64,000 nt of DNA. Origin: Larkinella punicea. GTDB taxonomy: Bacteria > Bacteroidota > Bacteroidia > Cytophagales > Spirosomataceae. The notes below the pieces were generated by a model. That model saw nothing but the letters and a program-made list of their open reading frames with translations, was not told where the DNA came from and ran no database searches. Of this stretch, positions 26,001 through 34,304 are shown in pieces. The translations under genes were made by a program, and so were the position numbers. The number at the start of each line of letters is the position of its first letter. Positions within the stretch are counted from its first letter, which is position 1. Location: contig NZ_QOWE01000017.1 in assembly GCF_003334855.1 (NCBI RefSeq), forward strand, positions 1 to 64,000, read 5' to 3'.

Positions 26001-26463
26001 TATACCACGGCCAGTTGTATTCGGTATCCGCCGACGCGTGAATGCCCATGAAATTGCCCCCGGCCTGAATGTAGCGTTCAAACGCTACCTGCTGATCGGG
26101 GTTCAGCACGTTGCCGGTGGTGCTCAGAAACACGACGGCGGTGTAGTGTTTCAGGCTGTCTTCCACGAAATAGTCGGCATTTTTGGTCGTATCGACCCGA
26201 AAACCGTTCTCCTGGCCCAGCTTCTGAATGGCGGCAATTCCGGTCGGAATCGACTCGTGGTAGTAGCCTTTGGTGCGCGAGAAAACCAGAATGCGTGGCA
26301 CTTTCGGCTTGGGTGCCGGAGCCGTCGCCACGGGTTCGGGGGTTGACGACGGAGTCTGCGTCGACGCTTTCTGGGGCGTCTTGCAGCCGTAAAAACTCCC
26401 GGCTACCGACGCCATGAGCAGGAGCGTGGCACCGATGGTACTTGTTCTGATAGAGATTGGCAT
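23044..26463 (-). CDS. ThuA - glucose/sorbosone dehydrogenase - PKD - cytochrome c fusion lipoprotein
   Basis: The start at 26463 (MPISIRTSTIGATLL) gives a lipoprotein signal with lipobox SFYGC and 1139 residues. Domains in order: ThuA-like (about 50-255; RILVFSRTKGYYHES, GIHASADTEYNW), a PQQ-type glucose/sorbosone dehydrogenase beta-propeller (about 270-690; ELAVAPDGRVFMAERKG), a PKD domain (about 705-800), a class I cytochrome c with CKACH (about 865-955) and a C-terminal carbohydrate-binding-like module (about 1010-1139). It probably oxidises a sugar in the periplasm or at the outer membrane and passes electrons to its own heme. ThuA in other bacteria takes part in disaccharide use through 3-keto sugars. 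It is last in the long minus-strand sugar region. Confidence 0.9.
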   Translation of the reverse strand: MPISIRTSTIGATLLLMASVAGSFYGCKTPQKASTQTPSSTPEPVATAPAPKPKVPRILVFSRTKGYYHESIPTGIAAIQKLGQENGFRVDTTKNADYFVEDSLKHYTAVVFLSTTGNVLNPDQQVAFERYIQAGGNFMGIHASADTEYNWPWYNKLAGAYFLHHPKQQKVAIDVIDKNHPSTSFLPDRWERFDELYSYRNINPDIKVLAKLDETTYEGGRNGDNHPFVWYHEFDGGRAFYTGGGHTNESYSEPLFQQHLLGGLKYVIGDNKDLDYSKSYAVKTPDETRFVKTVLSNDLNEPMELAVAPDGRVFMAERKGKFYMYDPKTKSTKLVYDFPVKAVEKYLNGLLGMTIDPNFAKNHYLYFFYTIQTGEETKQRIGRFVMNDDGTLDLKSEKSIIEFHIDLEVSAHTGGSMAWDKHGNLFISTGDNTVPFESSGFSPTDWQAGRLTFDAARSAGNTNDLRGKILRIHVEPDGSYTIPEGNLFPKGMAQTRPEIYVMGCRNPYRISVDPETSIVYWGEIGPDSGTDGPQGPRGYDEFNQAKKAGNYGWPFFVGDSKPYKAYDFATKAVGAEFDPNAPVNNSPNNTGLKNLPPTTKAMVWYPYNKSTEFSELGTGGRCAMGGPVYHFDANLQSDVKLPQYYDKALFMYDWMRNWVYAVRMDDNQNYKRLEAFMPVRGDFRRPVDLEIGPKGEMYMLEYGSVYGIDNDDARLVKIEFNPGNRTPVAKVTARDTIGMAPFKVAFNSRQSYDFDEDDKLTYEWKFEGNQVGSTEANPTFTFQKNGIYPVTLKVTDPSGQSSVDTLEIKVGNTLPQVAIATTDNSTFFFADQMPFKYAVNVKDNEDKAIDKKKVKVALNYIPKVSGNDQVMGHQQITSTFNLGKNLMQASDCKACHQINGKSVGPAFVEVSKKYRGDKGAATRLANKVITGGGGVWGEHAMNAHPQLSKEDATEIVKYVLALGNEQPDVTLPQQGTTVLKEHVGKDQTGRYILSASYTDKGGAITPLTTSESLILRPAKVQAGDADEVYNMNRQRGRLGATKNKAYFVLKGVDLKGIQKLTYQVASKDHDGTIEVHTGSAKGPVISTVAYTATGAWNKTAELSAPIQDPGSKQDLYFVFVNADPKAENIGGVSWVEFGK

Positions 26464-26497
26464 TGTGTTTGGAATAGTAAATTCGGTTGAGCAAATC

Positions 26498-26553
26498 AAA
26501 ACGGTTAAAACCGTTTGGGACATGTATAATTAACCCACGGTTTAAACCGTGGG
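26498..26553. repeat. two short perfect palindromes upstream of the ThuA fusion gene
   Basis: CCCACGGTTTAAACCGTGGG at 26534-26553 is a perfect 20-base palindrome, and AAACGGTTAAAACCGTTT around 26499-26516 is a second imperfect one built on the same ACGGTT word. They lie between the stop of the Gfo/Idh gene and the start of the ThuA fusion gene and may terminate the former. Confidence 0.6.
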
Positions 26554-26614
26554 CTAACATAAATGGTCGAACATTTTGGAAACCATTTTTAACGGTTTTA
26601 GGCCGGGCCTTCGG

Positions 26615-27937
26615 TTAGACTTTAATCGCCCATTCGCTTTTCAATGACCTTTCCAACAGGCCGTTGGCTTCTTTGTCCTTTTTGAAGTTCTCCTTTTTCG
26701 GATCCCATTTCAGCGGACGTTTGAGCTGGTAGGCAATGTTGCCGATGGTGCAAACCGACGCCGTGCGATGGCCGATTTCGACGTCGCAAATGGGTTGGCT
26801 GCGCTTCCGCATGGCGTCCAGGAAGTCCTTGTAGTGGTTGTCGCTGTGGTAAACGTGTTTCTCGTCCGGGCCGATCACCTTGTCTTTGAGCGTAGCCGGC
26901 GTGGTTTCCAGCTTCTTCCGCTGAATGTTCAACGTGCCTTCCGAGCCAACAAACTGAATGGCGTTGTTCCATTCCCAGGGTTCGTGGGTCATCGTAATGC
27001 CGTTGTCGTAGCGATACGTCAGGAATTTATGCTCCTTGCCGTCCGGCGGAATCACCTCCACGGGGCCGCTGTTGTCCATGTCCAGCGACCACTGCACGAT
27101 GTCGAACATGTGTGCCCCCCAGTCGGTCACCATGCCACCACCAAACTCCTTGTAATTCCGCCAGTTGGGAAACACGTCTTTCGACAGGGGCGGGGCCAGT
27201 TCGGAATTGAACGGAACCGGTTCGTTGGGTCCCAGCCACATCGCCCAGTCCAGTCCTTCCGGAATGGGTTCAGCCGGTAAATCATACCGTTTTGGCGGAG
27301 GTCCCACATTCACCTTGATGCCTTTGATGTCGCCGATGTAGCCGTTGCGGATCAGTTCGGCGGTTTGCCGGAACTCCGGCCACGACCGTTGCATGCTGCC
27401 CGTCTGGAACACCTTCTTGTGTTTGCGGGCCGCGTTCACCATCGCCCGGCCTTCTTTAATGGTCAGCGCGAGCGGTTTTTCGCAGTAAATATCCTTCCCG
27501 GCTTCGGCAGCTTTCACGGCCATAACGGCATGCCAGTGGTCGGGCGAGGCAATAACCACGGCGTCGATGTCCTTGCGGTCAAGGAGTTGCCGGAAGTCGT
27601 TATAGGCCTGAATGTCCGAATACGCGCCATTCACTTTGGCCTTTCCGTCTTCGCTGGTGTAATAGGCTTTCGCCTGTTCGATAAACAGATCGCGTTTGGC
27701 TTTGTAAACTTCTGCCGTGGCCAGAATCCGGGTTTCGCCGGTGGCCAGAAAATTTCGGGAAAGCCCGCGGCTCTGCTTGCCGGTGCCGATAAAACCCAGC
27801 GTAATGATGTCGCTCGGTGCCCGGTAGCCCGTTCCTCCCAGCACAAACCGGGGGACGATCATGAAGGCCGACAGGGCTGCGGACGCCTGTCCGATGAATT
27901 TTCGCCGGGATAACGCACTAAAAGGTTCTTTTTCCAT
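26615..27937 (-). CDS. Gfo/Idh/MocA family oxidoreductase, Tat-exported
   Basis: The start at 27937 (MEKEPFSALSRRKFIGQASA) gives a twin-arginine signal (SRRKFIG) and 440 residues; the frame further upstream is not protein-like. The Rossmann motif is GFIGTGKQSRG, and EKPLALT carries the Lys expected in the active site of NAD(P)-dependent sugar dehydrogenases of this family; the C-terminal alpha/beta domain follows. As a folded, cofactor-loaded exported enzyme it may use a bound nicotinamide for sugar oxidoreduction or epimerisation in the periplasm. It sits beside the ThuA fusion; ThuA/Gfo pairs are known in 3-keto-glycoside metabolism, so a shared pathway is likely. Confidence 0.9.
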   Translation of the reverse strand: MEKEPFSALSRRKFIGQASAALSAFMIVPRFVLGGTGYRAPSDIITLGFIGTGKQSRGLSRNFLATGETRILATAEVYKAKRDLFIEQAKAYYTSEDGKAKVNGAYSDIQAYNDFRQLLDRKDIDAVVIASPDHWHAVMAVKAAEAGKDIYCEKPLALTIKEGRAMVNAARKHKKVFQTGSMQRSWPEFRQTAELIRNGYIGDIKGIKVNVGPPPKRYDLPAEPIPEGLDWAMWLGPNEPVPFNSELAPPLSKDVFPNWRNYKEFGGGMVTDWGAHMFDIVQWSLDMDNSGPVEVIPPDGKEHKFLTYRYDNGITMTHEPWEWNNAIQFVGSEGTLNIQRKKLETTPATLKDKVIGPDEKHVYHSDNHYKDFLDAMRKRSQPICDVEIGHRTASVCTIGNIAYQLKRPLKWDPKKENFKKDKEANGLLERSLKSEWAIKV

Positions 27938-27978
27938 GAGGGTCTGGCAAATTGAGCTTGATTTCCAAGTAGAAAGCC

Positions 27979-28010
27979 AAAACCGCCCCGGATTTACTAT
28001 CGGCGGTTTT
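27979..28010. repeat. hairpin in the divergent promoter gap, first of two
   Basis: AAAACCGCC (27979-27987) pairs with GGCGGTTTT (28002-28010). It lies in the leader side of the Gfo/Idh gene, so an attenuator role is possible; alternatively it is an old terminator. Confidence 0.45.
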
Positions 28011-28013
28011 CGA

Positions 28014-28050
28014 AAAGCCGCCCATTCGGTCGCTTCAGGGGCGGCTTTTT
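28014..28050 (+). terminator. terminator-like hairpin in the divergent gap, second of two
   Basis: AAAAGCCGCCC (28014-28024) pairs with GGGCGGCTTTT (28039-28049) and continues into a short T run. It sits between divergent genes, where a terminator is unexpected. Confidence 0.45.
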
Positions 28051-28128
28051 CCGTTTCAACCGCCTGACCACTGGCCGAAGTCCGACGACATGCCAATTTT
28101 GATGCCGATACCAGTAAACACAAATCAA

Positions 28129-28671
28129 ATGAAAAAAATGAAAACACTAGTGATGACGCTGCTGGCGGTGGTCCTGCTGTGCAGTTGCAAGAAAGACGCG
28201 GAGGCCGTACTACCGGGTGGTCATGTGCCGGCCAAAGCCGCCGGGAAATGGATGTATGGCTCGTTTGCCATGAGTGACTTCTGGGCCTACGACGGTTCCT
28301 ACCAGGGCAAACCCTTTGAACTGGCGGTGGTGTTCGACTTCAAATCCGATGGCACCTACGAGAAGTATTTCGTGGCCACCACCCGCGATTATTCGGGTTG
28401 CAAAACCGAAGCATTTACCTTCGAAAAAGGAAGCGTGGATTTCAGCGAAACCGACGGCTCGTTTACGACAACCCCCACGGAGGGCCATTACCGGGGCTTT
28501 TATTCCTGCTTTCCGAAGCAAAATGTGAACCGGAAAATGAATCGTTCGGAGCTGAAAACGCAGACGTACCATTACGAACTGAAAACCGGCAGCAATGGCA
28601 AGCCGAATCTGGTGGTGCGGTTTCAGGAAAGTGACAGCAACGTCAGCACGTTTCTGCCGACATCGTGGTAG
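28129..28671 (+). CDS. small lipoprotein of unknown function
   Basis: From the ATG at 28129 (MKKMKTLVMTLLAVVLLCSC) the product has 180 residues and a lipoprotein signal with lipobox LLCSC followed by Lys-Lys-Asp. The mature domain is beta-rich with conserved-looking aromatic residues (AAGKWMYGSFAMSDFWAYDG, VVFDFKSDGTYEKYF), resembling lipocalin-like lipoproteins of Bacteroidota. It is the only plus-strand gene inside the minus-strand sugar region and diverges from the Gfo/Idh gene. ATG at 28138 is an alternative start. Confidence 0.78.
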   Translation: MKKMKTLVMTLLAVVLLCSCKKDAEAVLPGGHVPAKAAGKWMYGSFAMSDFWAYDGSYQGKPFELAVVFDFKSDGTYEKYFVATTRDYSGCKTEAFTFEKGSVDFSETDGSFTTTPTEGHYRGFYSCFPKQNVNRKMNRSELKTQTYHYELKTGSNGKPNLVVRFQESDSNVSTFLPTSW

Positions 28672-28672
28672 A

Positions 28673-28707
28673 GAAACCGGTCAGGTCTTCAAGACCTGAC
28701 CGGTTTC
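28673..28707. terminator. perfect inverted repeat between convergent genes
   Basis: Seventeen-base perfect arms at 28673-28689 and 28691-28707 surround a single base. The left arm begins one base after the lipoprotein stop codon; the convergent hydrolase gene ends at 28730. A bidirectional terminator is likely. Confidence 0.75.
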
Positions 28708-28729
28708 GTTCCAGAATTCGACAACATCC

Positions 28730-30673
28730 TTAATTCACCAAAAAATACACAATCCGGCAGGCGGTTCCTTTGCTTTTGGGGTTTCGGGTAGGTGCCAGGC
28801 GGAGTTGCAAAACGTGCTTTTTATTGGGCAGGTTGCTGGCAAAAAGCTTGTACCACGGCAGGTGCAATTGCTGGCTCCACTGGGTCTGGAGGTCCATTTT
28901 CTGGTAAGGCCCTTTGTCGATGCGGTATTCTATTTCCCCCGCATCCGGCCCCGAAATGAGGGCGATGCCAACGGCGGTTCCCGTAAAATTCAGGGAGAGG
29001 GCGGCTCCCGGCGTGGTGGCTTCCAGCATGGGCCGGTCGACAAAACCGGGGCGGGTCGAAACGCCATCCGCCGGTTTCCAGTTATCAACCAGCTTCCAGC
29101 CGTTTTGGAGCGACGCTTCGTTGATCGACACATAATGGCCGTTGTCAAAACTGCCGCGAACCAGCGGAGGCATTACGGGCAATGGGTTGGCCGGGGTCGA
29201 TGACGCGGTTTGGAAAGCCGTATTCAGCAGATGCTTCATGGTTTGAAAATACACTTCCTGCCCAAACGGCGACGGGTGCAAATCCTTGAAATCGTATTCC
29301 CAGGAAAACTCGTTTGCTGCGATTCGGTCGTACACTTCCCGCGCCAGGTCGATGGAAGGCAGTTGGTAGTGAGCGGCCACCCGCTCGTGATTGGCGAGTT
29401 CCACCGGTTCTTTGCCCTGTCGAAAATCACCGAACTTGTCGGGATCGGCAAATTCCATCAGCACTACATCGACGGACGGATTGGCTTTTCGGGCGTGCCG
29501 GACGATGCCTTCCAGTGCGCGAAGTTGCGTCAGGCTATCGGTTTCATTCGTGCGGTCGTTGACGGCGGCTTCCACGAACAACAAATCGACTTTGCCCTGG
29601 CTCAACACATCCTGTTCGATGCGGAATGAATGCGGCAAACTCCCGAGCGATGGAATCCCGGCCTTGATGAACGTAAAGGTGGTTTGCGGAAATTTCTCCT
29701 GCAAATACCGGCTCACCTTGTCCCGCCAACCCGGATTGTGGGTGATGGAACCGCCCAGAAACGCCACCGTGGCTTTTTTCTGCTCCGTGATCACCCGGTA
29801 GGCATTCGGCAAACCAGCCCGGATGTTGACATACGCCGAAGAAGACAACGGTTTTTGAACGGGCACGGAATGTTGCTGAATGAAGTCGGCCCACCAGTCG
29901 GGATGTTCAATCGGGAAGTGATGGCCCTCGAGTGTTTGCGCGCCCCGCGACATGGCATAAACGGTGGTCGGACCGCCGAGTTTCTGATACCGTTCCACGA
30001 GCGGAAACGTGTTTTCGTCGGACGGAACCAGCTTGTCGTTCAGGCTGATGACGTGCAAAATCGGGATTTTATAAGCCGCCATGCCTTCCAGATGATCCAT
30101 CGGATTGTCGTCAAACGCCAGCGCCTGAAATTCCGAAAACCCGTAGACGTCGAGCAGTTGCTGCCACGATTTGGCGTCGCCCTTACTTTTCCCTTTTCCG
30201 CCAGGCCAGCTTTTGAAATCACAAACGGGGGCTTCGGCGTAGATACAGCTCACTTTGGCAGGATTCCGTTTAGCCCAGCCGTAGACATACAAACCGCCCC
30301 GGCTGACGCCTTCCAGCGCCACCTTCGGCGCAAAACCTTTTTCCGAAACGAGGTGCTGGTAAAAGGCATCCCAGATCATCATCGCCTTCGGGCTGCCGTA
30401 TAAATCATTGGTGTTGATGTAGGCAATGTGAAAACCGCGTTCCAGCAGAATGCTGTCCATTTCGACATGCCAGTCGGGAAAGTGGGCGCGCCAGACCCAC
30501 GGATTGCCGGGCAGTGGTTTTCGGGGTTTGATGTACCGGGCGGGTACGTCGTTCAGCTTGAATTCTACCTTTTCAAAACCGTGCCACAAGGCGGTTTTTT
30601 CGCCCGGCTGAGCGTGCAGATTACGGGAAGTAACCGTTAAAAAGAGGGCAAAAAAGATCGGGAAGGAACGCAT
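28730..30673 (-). CDS. two-domain exported esterase: alpha/beta hydrolase plus SGNH hydrolase
   Basis: The start at 30673 (MRSFPIFFALFLTVTSR) gives a signal peptide and 647 residues. Residues about 25-270 form an alpha/beta hydrolase domain with the nucleophile elbow GVSRGG and a late His in GHHFPIEHP. About 300-490 is an SGNH/GDSL domain with block I FLGGSITHNPGW, Gly in KAGIPSLGS, Asn in VEAAVNDRTNE and the D-x-x-H pair DLHPS. The C-terminal part (about 510-647) is a beta-sandwich. Two esterase modules in one exported protein suggest removal of acyl groups from a decorated glycan. It is 96 bases downstream of the aldose epimerase gene on the same strand. Confidence 0.88.
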   Translation of the reverse strand: MRSFPIFFALFLTVTSRNLHAQPGEKTALWHGFEKVEFKLNDVPARYIKPRKPLPGNPWVWRAHFPDWHVEMDSILLERGFHIAYINTNDLYGSPKAMMIWDAFYQHLVSEKGFAPKVALEGVSRGGLYVYGWAKRNPAKVSCIYAEAPVCDFKSWPGGKGKSKGDAKSWQQLLDVYGFSEFQALAFDDNPMDHLEGMAAYKIPILHVISLNDKLVPSDENTFPLVERYQKLGGPTTVYAMSRGAQTLEGHHFPIEHPDWWADFIQQHSVPVQKPLSSSAYVNIRAGLPNAYRVITEQKKATVAFLGGSITHNPGWRDKVSRYLQEKFPQTTFTFIKAGIPSLGSLPHSFRIEQDVLSQGKVDLLFVEAAVNDRTNETDSLTQLRALEGIVRHARKANPSVDVVLMEFADPDKFGDFRQGKEPVELANHERVAAHYQLPSIDLAREVYDRIAANEFSWEYDFKDLHPSPFGQEVYFQTMKHLLNTAFQTASSTPANPLPVMPPLVRGSFDNGHYVSINEASLQNGWKLVDNWKPADGVSTRPGFVDRPMLEATTPGAALSLNFTGTAVGIALISGPDAGEIEYRIDKGPYQKMDLQTQWSQQLHLPWYKLFASNLPNKKHVLQLRLAPTRNPKSKGTACRIVYFLVN

Positions 30674-30769
30674 GGGAACGAAATCAAGACTCAAAACCGG
30701 AAGTTGAAAACGGTTCTTTTCTACTCCCGGCGCGTTGTAAAAAGGGGTATGGCGGGTTCTGGAGAATTT

Positions 30770-31933
30770 CTATTTCGTTGAAAATTTGTAGATCGTCGTT
30801 TGGTGATAGACTTCGCCGGGCTTGAGCAACGTGGAAGGGAACGACGGTTGGTTGGGCGAATCGGGCAGGTGCTGCGGATACAGCAGGAAACCGCTTTGTT
30901 TGGCGTACGACCGGTTTGCTTTTCCTTTTAGCTTGCCATTCAGCCAGTTAGAGGTTGCCAGTTCCAGCCCGGCTTCTGTCGTGAACACTTCCAGATACCG
31001 GCCACTCAGCGGTTCAAAAGCCGATGCCGCCAGACGAATGGGCTTGTTTTTGGGCGGGTTGAGCCGGTAGTTGTGGTCATAGGCACCCGGCAGTTGTTCC
31101 ATTCGGGAACCGATGGTCGTGGCTTTTCTAAAATCGAGTGGCGTGTTTTTCACCGCCCGCAGTTCGCCGGTTGGCACCATCTTCGGGTCCATCACAACGA
31201 AGTGGTCAGCATTGATCTGTAGTTCATGGTGTAGAATAGTCGGAGCCGCACCCGCCGAAAGGTCAAAATAAGCATGGTGGGTCAGATTGACGGGCGTTGT
31301 TTGATCTGTCCGCGCTTCGTAGTCGATCTGGAGTTCATTCTGGTCGGTGAGCGTAAACGTTACCTTGCAGTCCAGGTTGCCGGGGTAGCCTTCTTCCCCG
31401 TCCGGGCTTCGGTAGGTTAGTTGCAACGACGACCCGTTGCCCGGTGGACGTTCCTCGGCCTGCCACACTTTTTTGTCAAATCCTTTTATTCCGCCGTGCA
31501 GGTGATTGGTGCCGGCATTGGTGGCCAGTTGGTAAGTCTTGCCGTCGATGGAAAACCGGCCATGACCCAGAAAACTGCTGTAGCGGCCAATGAGCGCCCC
31601 CAAATACGGTTGCCCCGACAAATACCGGCTCAGGCTATCGAATCCCAGCACCACATCGCCGGGTATGCGGTTTTTATCCGGCACAACGATAGACGTGAGG
31701 GTGGCTCCGAAGTTGGTGATTTTGACCACCATGCCGTTGGTATTCGTCAGGGTGAAAAGATGAACGGTCGTGCCGTCGGCGGTTTGGCCAAAAACCGATT
31801 TGCGAATGTGGCTGGTGACGGTACGCTTCGTTGTTCCGGTTCGGATTTCTCCGGAACAGGCGACGCTTAGCCATACGGTTGCGCAGCCCACCAACAATGA
31901 AAGGAGGGGCGTTCGACCGAATCTGGTGTTCAT
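30770..31933 (-). CDS. galM: aldose 1-epimerase (galactose mutarotase), lipoprotein
   Basis: From 31933 (MNTRFGRTPLLSLL) the product has 387 residues and a lipobox VACS, so it is probably membrane-anchored in the envelope rather than cytoplasmic. The galactose mutarotase fold is shown by GTNHLHGGIKGFDKKVW, the catalytic His in LTHHAYFDL and the catalytic Glu in FTTEAGLELATSNW. It interconverts alpha and beta anomers of free sugars. Being in a region with sugar dehydrogenases that act on one anomer, it likely prepares their substrate. The downstream hydrolase gene may be co-transcribed. Confidence 0.92.
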   Translation of the reverse strand: MNTRFGRTPLLSLLVGCATVWLSVACSGEIRTGTTKRTVTSHIRKSVFGQTADGTTVHLFTLTNTNGMVVKITNFGATLTSIVVPDKNRIPGDVVLGFDSLSRYLSGQPYLGALIGRYSSFLGHGRFSIDGKTYQLATNAGTNHLHGGIKGFDKKVWQAEERPPGNGSSLQLTYRSPDGEEGYPGNLDCKVTFTLTDQNELQIDYEARTDQTTPVNLTHHAYFDLSAGAAPTILHHELQINADHFVVMDPKMVPTGELRAVKNTPLDFRKATTIGSRMEQLPGAYDHNYRLNPPKNKPIRLAASAFEPLSGRYLEVFTTEAGLELATSNWLNGKLKGKANRSYAKQSGFLLYPQHLPDSPNQPSFPSTLLKPGEVYHQTTIYKFSTK

Positions 31934-31994
31934 TTGCGGGCTGAAAAAGAAGGTGTTCAAATGAGGATAGCCGGCAGAACCGGCGGTCAATCAA

Positions 31995-32019
31995 AGCCTC
32001 CGGTCAGAAACCGGAGGCT
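31995..32019 (-). terminator. hairpin downstream of the deacetylase gene
   Basis: AGCCTCCGGT (31995-32004) pairs perfectly with ACCGGAGGCT (32010-32019) around a five-base loop, 20 bases past the stop codon at 32039. Confidence 0.6.
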
Positions 32020-32038
32020 GAAAACTACCATCTCTATT

Positions 32039-32863
32039 TTAATTCCGTTGTTTATTGACGTATTTGGCGACCGTTCCGATGGGGGCGATCCAGACGCCGT
32101 TGGCGGGGTCTTTGGCGTATTCACAGAGTTGCTTCAACATCGCCAGGCGCGTGGTTTGACCCCCGGATTCGGCCGTTTCGTGACCCGCCAGCACCAGCCA
32201 CTGCCCGGTTTTACGGGCGGTTTCGATCAGGTCTTTGATTTCATTAAAATCTTTTCCGTCCATTTCCATCCCATAAATCTGGGCCATGTCACAGTAGGCC
32301 GGATCATTGGGCGCTTCGTTCCGCCAGCCGCGACCGCTGATGAACAAATCGGACACAATCGGTACGTAGCTCTGCGTGGTTTTTCCGCGCCCCACAAACA
32401 TCTGCCCACAAGGGTAGGCAAACACCTCCGGTTTGACGCCCAGCAATTCCTGCACCTGTTTGTTGGCTTCGATCAGTTCCGCCCGCATTTTCTCGCCCGT
32501 ATAGTCTTCCAAAGCTTTTTCCCGCGACCAGGTAAAGTTGCCGCTACAGGGGTGATTGACTGAGTGATTGCCCATTTCGTGACCACTCGCCACGGCTTTT
32601 TTCCAGCCTTCCAGCCGTTTTTTTACCGCCGATGGCACCACGAAAAACGTGGCTTTGACATCGTATTGATCGAGCAAAACCGTCCCTTTATCGACGTTGC
32701 TCAACCGGGCGTCGTCGAAACTCAGGCTGAGGGCTACTTTCTTGCCGTTCGGCCAGACAATGGGGGCCGCCGACGGTTTTGCGGACGGCATTTCGCTCGA
32801 AAACGAAAGGCTGAGGAGGGCGCAGAACAGGGTAGATGCGCGCAGGATCGGGTTGGGTTTCAT
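32039..32863 (-). CDS. polysaccharide deacetylase family protein, exported
   Basis: The 274-residue protein has an N-terminal signal (MKPNPILRASTLFCALLSLS) and a NodB-homology fold with the paired acidic motif SFDDARLS and the metal-binding HEMGNHSVNHP (His-x3-His type). Carbohydrate esterase family 4 members remove N- or O-acetyl groups from chitin, peptidoglycan or xylan using a divalent metal. Given the neighbouring esterases it may deacetylate the substrate of this locus. It is 40 bases downstream of the ceramidase-like gene. Confidence 0.88.
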   Translation of the reverse strand: MKPNPILRASTLFCALLSLSFSSEMPSAKPSAAPIVWPNGKKVALSLSFDDARLSNVDKGTVLLDQYDVKATFFVVPSAVKKRLEGWKKAVASGHEMGNHSVNHPCSGNFTWSREKALEDYTGEKMRAELIEANKQVQELLGVKPEVFAYPCGQMFVGRGKTTQSYVPIVSDLFISGRGWRNEAPNDPAYCDMAQIYGMEMDGKDFNEIKDLIETARKTGQWLVLAGHETAESGGQTTRLAMLKQLCEYAKDPANGVWIAPIGTVAKYVNKQRN

Positions 32864-32882
32864 CGGAATATAGTCTGAAATG

Positions 32883-32890
32883 CAAAAGTA
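32883..32890 (-). promoter_or_regulatory. -7 element for the deacetylase gene
   Basis: TACTTTTG on the minus strand fits TAnnTTTG and lies 19 bases before the start at 32863, inside the short gap to the ceramidase-like gene, so the deacetylase may have its own promoter. Confidence 0.4.
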
Positions 32891-32903
32891 AGAAAAACCC
32901 CGG

Positions 32904-34256
32904 TCACGGTTTTTTAACGATGGCGGGGTGTGACTGCAAATAATTGACCACGGATTCGGTCAGATCTTTAGCGGCAGCGGGCGTGTAGGGCGAAACCGTT
33001 ATCTCATACCCCCCGTGCGTGATTTCTTCGGCCGTCAGCAAATACCCCAGCCAGCCGTTTCCGTAGCCAAAATAGAAGGTGTAGGGGAAAGGCGACCGGT
33101 CGCGCACCTCGTTGGAAATTTCACAGAACAACTCAAGCGGGGCGCTCCAGATGGCGATGTCGTCGTTGATTTGCAAAAACCGGACGGGCAGTTTGACCAT
33201 GTTCACCCCGGCTTTGGTGGTGCGGGTGTAGTCTTTCAAATCATCGACCCAGCCGAGTTCCGGTTTCCGGGGTGTTTCGACAATCAGGCTGGCGGTTTTC
33301 AGACTGACCTCCGCCGTGGTCGCCTTGATCGACTGGTTGGCGGCAATGATTTTGTCACCCAGTAGGGTCTTGAACTGGTGGAGCCGGCCGATTTTGTGGT
33401 TCGCATACTGGCTATAGATCGGGGCAATATTACCAGCGGCTCCGTTGATGAACAGCAACGGAATGCCCAGTTTTTCTTCCACATACTGGGCCACCACGCC
33501 CGGCGCATCCCCGCTGATGAGCAGGTTTTCGCCCCCCATCACTGTTCCGTGAATCGCGTAGTTGGAAATTAGCGCCATCGGGGTGCCGTCCGCTTTATCG
33601 ATTCGAATCATCCCGATCCGGCGATCAACCGGTCCATCCGGGTCCATGCCCAGAAATGCTTTGCCGTCGACGCCCTTGGCCCGCCGGTTGATGTTGGCCT
33701 GCGCCATGCCCCAACCCACGCCCAACCGGGCCGGTTCGAGGTTCTTCCGGGCTTCGGCGACGCCGTCGATGAGTTTCTTTTCGACCACATCGGTGTAGTC
33801 CGAATCGAATTTATGCTGATACCGTTCGCCCATAAAGAGAGCCGGTAAACCGGGAGGGCCCACTTCAGGCGCCGAATGCGTGTGGGTTAAGGTCCACCAG
33901 AAGTTGACCGGATCGATGCCCAACTGACTCTTCAACTTAGCAGCTACCTTGTCGTATTCGGAGGGTGAAACCACGGCAAAATCTGAGGATACGAGCACAA
34001 ACTGCGTTTTGCCGTCGTCCAGTACGGTGATCCGGTGGTAAATCCGATCCAGAACCCCGGTCGACCTACGGGCACCGTAACCCAGCAGCATCTGGTGGCC
34101 TTCCGGCGTCACGTCCACCTTGACCACAGCCGCCCGAAAACCGGGGGCTTTGGGGTTGATGGCCTGACTCCTCATCGAAAAAAGCAATAAAACAGCTACC
34201 GCCCAAAGGCCGGTCCGGCGTTTAAAAGTTGGTATATGGTTTTGAAAAAAAAGCAT
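32904..34256 (-). CDS. neutral/alkaline ceramidase-like N-terminal domain protein, exported
   Basis: The 450-residue protein has a signal peptide (about 12-32) and the fold typical of the neutral ceramidase N-terminal domain: VDVTPEGHQMLLGYGAR, the zinc-site-like WWTLTHTHSAPEVGP, a second His region YAIHGTVMGG, and FINGAAGNIAPI. True neutral ceramidases are larger and have an extra C-terminal domain, absent here. In Bacteroidota and Planctomycetota these short relatives occur in sugar-use loci and their substrate is unproven, so hydrolysis of an amide or ester on a glycoconjugate is only a guess. Confidence 0.85.
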   Translation of the reverse strand: MLFFQNHIPTFKRRTGLWAVAVLLLFSMRSQAINPKAPGFRAAVVKVDVTPEGHQMLLGYGARRSTGVLDRIYHRITVLDDGKTQFVLVSSDFAVVSPSEYDKVAAKLKSQLGIDPVNFWWTLTHTHSAPEVGPPGLPALFMGERYQHKFDSDYTDVVEKKLIDGVAEARKNLEPARLGVGWGMAQANINRRAKGVDGKAFLGMDPDGPVDRRIGMIRIDKADGTPMALISNYAIHGTVMGGENLLISGDAPGVVAQYVEEKLGIPLLFINGAAGNIAPIYSQYANHKIGRLHQFKTLLGDKIIAANQSIKATTAEVSLKTASLIVETPRKPELGWVDDLKDYTRTTKAGVNMVKLPVRFLQINDDIAIWSAPLELFCEISNEVRDRSPFPYTFYFGYGNGWLGYLLTAEEITHGGYEITVSPYTPAAAKDLTESVVNYLQSHPAIVKKP

Positions 34257-34304
34257 GGTTAAGGGGTTAGTATGGTTTTGAGTCGAGTTAGAGTTACCGC
34301 TTTT

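Noticed and set aside
32904-34256. Naming the ceramidase-like gene a true neutral ceramidase
   Set aside because: The C-terminal domain of proven enzymes is missing and the context is sugar use, so only the fold is claimed.
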